From: an uncultured Planctomycetaceae bacterium
Lineage (GTDB): Bacteria; Planctomycetota; Planctomycetia; Planctomycetales; Planctomycetaceae
Assembly: GCA_903823545.1 (NCBI GenBank)
Contig: CAIJTL010000715.1
Location: 1-6,270, forward strand
Direction: 5' to 3'
DNA: 6,270 nucleotides
Of this stretch, positions 5,019 to 6,270 are shown piece after piece (the stretch's first letter is position 1; each line of letters begins with the position of its first letter). The notes beneath the pieces are model-generated. The model searched no databases. It saw only the letters and a list, made by a program, of their open reading frames with translations, and was not told the DNA's origin. The position numbers and the translations under genes were made by a program.

Positions 5019-6270
5019 GACGGTTTCGATGAATTGATCCGAGCCTGCTTCAGACTCGATGACGCCGAAACGAATCTGGAAGACGCTGTCTCCGGCGATC
5101 AAGCGGTCGCCGCTGCTGAGAACGGCTCGCTTGCACGCGATGCCGTTGACGAACGTGCCATTCCGGCTGCCAAGATCGTGGACGGTGAGTTCGTTGTTGA
5201 GGAATTCGATCTGGAAATGTCGGCTCGACATCGCCAAGTCAGTGGGGAAAGCGAAGTCATTGGTTTCGACGCGGCCCACTGAAAAGCTTTGACCGAGTCT
5301 GACTGGGATTCTCTGACCAACCAACGGCCCCGCGACAACATCCAAGAGAACGGCGGTATCTGGTCGGAGTTGAGCCTCTTCGCGTCCCGTCTGTGGATAA
5401 TCGGGCGACGGGAGCGAAAACACGACCGGTGACATGCCTATGGTCGTGCCAAAACTGCGGACACCTGAGGGCCGTGGTTCAATCGGGTTAGGAGCTTCGG
5501 CGACACTCATGTTGTTGCGGGGTGAGTTCGAGCTGGCCGCAGCTGATGGACTCTTTGAAATGTGCAGGTCGCCCACTTCAAATCCAGCTTTTTCAAGCAC
5601 ACGGATAAAGTGAGAGGGTGCTAGCAGGCTCCATTCAGTAGCCGGTGATTCGACGAGGATCGCATCAAGGCCAGAAAACAAAAACTGAGCGAACTCCGGA
5701 TCACTGTTGGAGACCACTGGCTCGACCATGCTTGGATAACACGCGCCAAACATGTGTTTGGGAATCGGAGTTCCCGTCGCTTCGGTCATCCCGCGCGTCG
5801 CGACTCTCAAGTGCGCGATGAGCTGTGCGGCCTCGCTCTTGGAAAAGATCAACACGACGGCGTCTTGTCCCCAGCCTTGCTCAATCAGCGGCAACATCGC
5901 GTCGATCGGCGTCTCCGACGACACAAAGACCGGAGACAACTGCGTGACGATCGGCATCGGGATCCAATCGAAAAGATAAACCGGCTGAGGTTCCGCCGGT
6001 GGCCGCAAGCCGAGCTTGGAGTAATTGACGAGCAACGACAGCGGGACAACTTTGGCCAATCGCCGAATCGCGTTGAGCGGCGGTGATTGTGGTTGGCTGG
6101 CTTGGAACTGGAATATCCCTGCCGGACAAGCGGTCGCCGTCACGCCCCCAAGTTGGGTTTGAGCTTTCTCCGCAATCGTCGAACCCAATTCGATGCTAAC
6201 GACGAAAACGGTTTCACCCGCATGAATCTGATCTCCGTCGCCAAGCTGCGCCTCGGTAATCCGCTCGCCA
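5004..6270 (-). CDS. FHA / DUF4123-like / FHA fusion protein, N-terminus missing
   Basis: The frame is open to the window edge; 421 residues are visible, numbered here from the first whole codon at 6269. Residues 1-27 (with LGDGDQIHAGETVFVV at 9-24) look like the last strands of an FHA domain and align with the end of the C-terminal one (LSSGDRLIAGDSVFQI). Residues about 68-212 resemble DUF4123 (Tap/TEC), the VgrG effector-loading adaptors: LSLLVNYSKLG, VYLFDWIPMP at 97, GWGQDAVVLIFS near 132-143, AHLRVATRG near 152-160, and a tail around FGACYPSMVEPVV. A low-complexity Ser/Pro/Asn linker spans about 240-300. A full FHA domain covers about 305-403, with GR at 332-333, SRH at 349-351 and SRNGTFVNG at 368-376, the usual phosphothreonine-binding set. 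The protein is probably cytoplasmic and may load effector onto VgrG under Ser/Thr-kinase control. The C-terminal FHA call is certain, the DUF4123-like call likely, and the role inferred. The TTG at 6188 is not the start, because it lies after the first FHA fragment in the same frame. Confidence 0.88.
   Translation of the reverse strand, partial: GERITEAQLGDGDQIHAGETVFVVSIELGSTIAEKAQTQLGGVTATACPAGIFQFQASQPQSPPLNAIRRLAKVVPLSLLVNYSKLGLRPPAEPQPVYLFDWIPMPIVTQLSPVFVSSETPIDAMLPLIEQGWGQDAVVLIFSKSEAAQLIAHLRVATRGMTEATGTPIPKHMFGACYPSMVEPVVSNSDPEFAQFLFSGLDAILVESPATEWSLLAPSHFIRVLEKAGFEVGDLHISKSPSAAASSNSPRNNMSVAEAPNPIEPRPSGVRSFGTTIGMSPVVFSLPSPDYPQTGREEAQLRPDTAVLLDVVAGPLVGQRIPVRLGQSFSVGRVETNDFAFPTDLAMSSRHFQIEFLNNELTVHDLGSRNGTFVNGIACKRAVLSSGDRLIAGDSVFQIRFGVIESEAGSDQFIETVTEIM

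Noticed and set aside
4695..5282. 195-codon plus-strand open frame spanning the intergenic gap
   Set aside because: Both ends overlap firm minus-strand genes (vgrG and the FHA gene). The product shows no motif, and I see no good ribosome binding site.
6186..6188. TTG at 6188 as the start of the FHA/DUF4123 gene
   Set aside because: The frame continues upstream to the window edge and encodes a recognisable FHA domain end, so the real start lies outside the window.

Overview
The window carries part of a type VI secretion (T6SS) spike-and-effector cluster. All four genes are on the minus strand, so the order of transcription runs from high to low coordinates: (1) the 3' part of a gene for an FHA / DUF4123-like / FHA fusion (6269 to 5004, 5' end outside the window); (2) a 229-base gap; (3) a complete vgrG (4774 to 2621); (4) a gap of about 110 bases with a doublet of palindromic repeats; (5) a complete gene for a TPR-containing protein of unknown function (about 2511 to 1207); (6) the 5' part of an rhs gene with an N-terminal PAAR-like domain (1210 to 1, 3' end outside the window). 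The rhs gene is read through to the edge of the window without a stop, and 403 residues are visible.

The proposed cooperation is as follows. VgrG forms the trimeric needle tip with a long beta-helix but has no PAAR cap of its own. The Rhs protein supplies a PAAR-like tip, a hydrophobic stretch and the start of an Rhs shell that normally encloses a C-terminal toxin. The DUF4123-like segment belongs to a family known as effector-loading adaptors for VgrG, here flanked by phosphothreonine-binding FHA modules. The TPR protein sits between vgrG and rhs, where other T6SS clusters often encode a dedicated chaperone. The identities of VgrG, FHA and Rhs come from clear motifs. The roles of the DUF4123-like segment and especially of the TPR protein are inferred.

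Organism: the window has moderate GC content, a PAAR-like/DUF6531 Rhs protein of a type I associate with planctomycetes and other large-genome bacteria, and REP-like palindromes built on GACGGGCA/TGCCCGTC. Together these suggest a planctomycete-like bacterium. This is an impression from composition and domain style, not a proven assignment. I saw no tRNA, rRNA, CRISPR array, transposase gene or convincing plus-strand gene; the long plus-strand open frames lie opposite real genes and have arginine-rich, featureless products.
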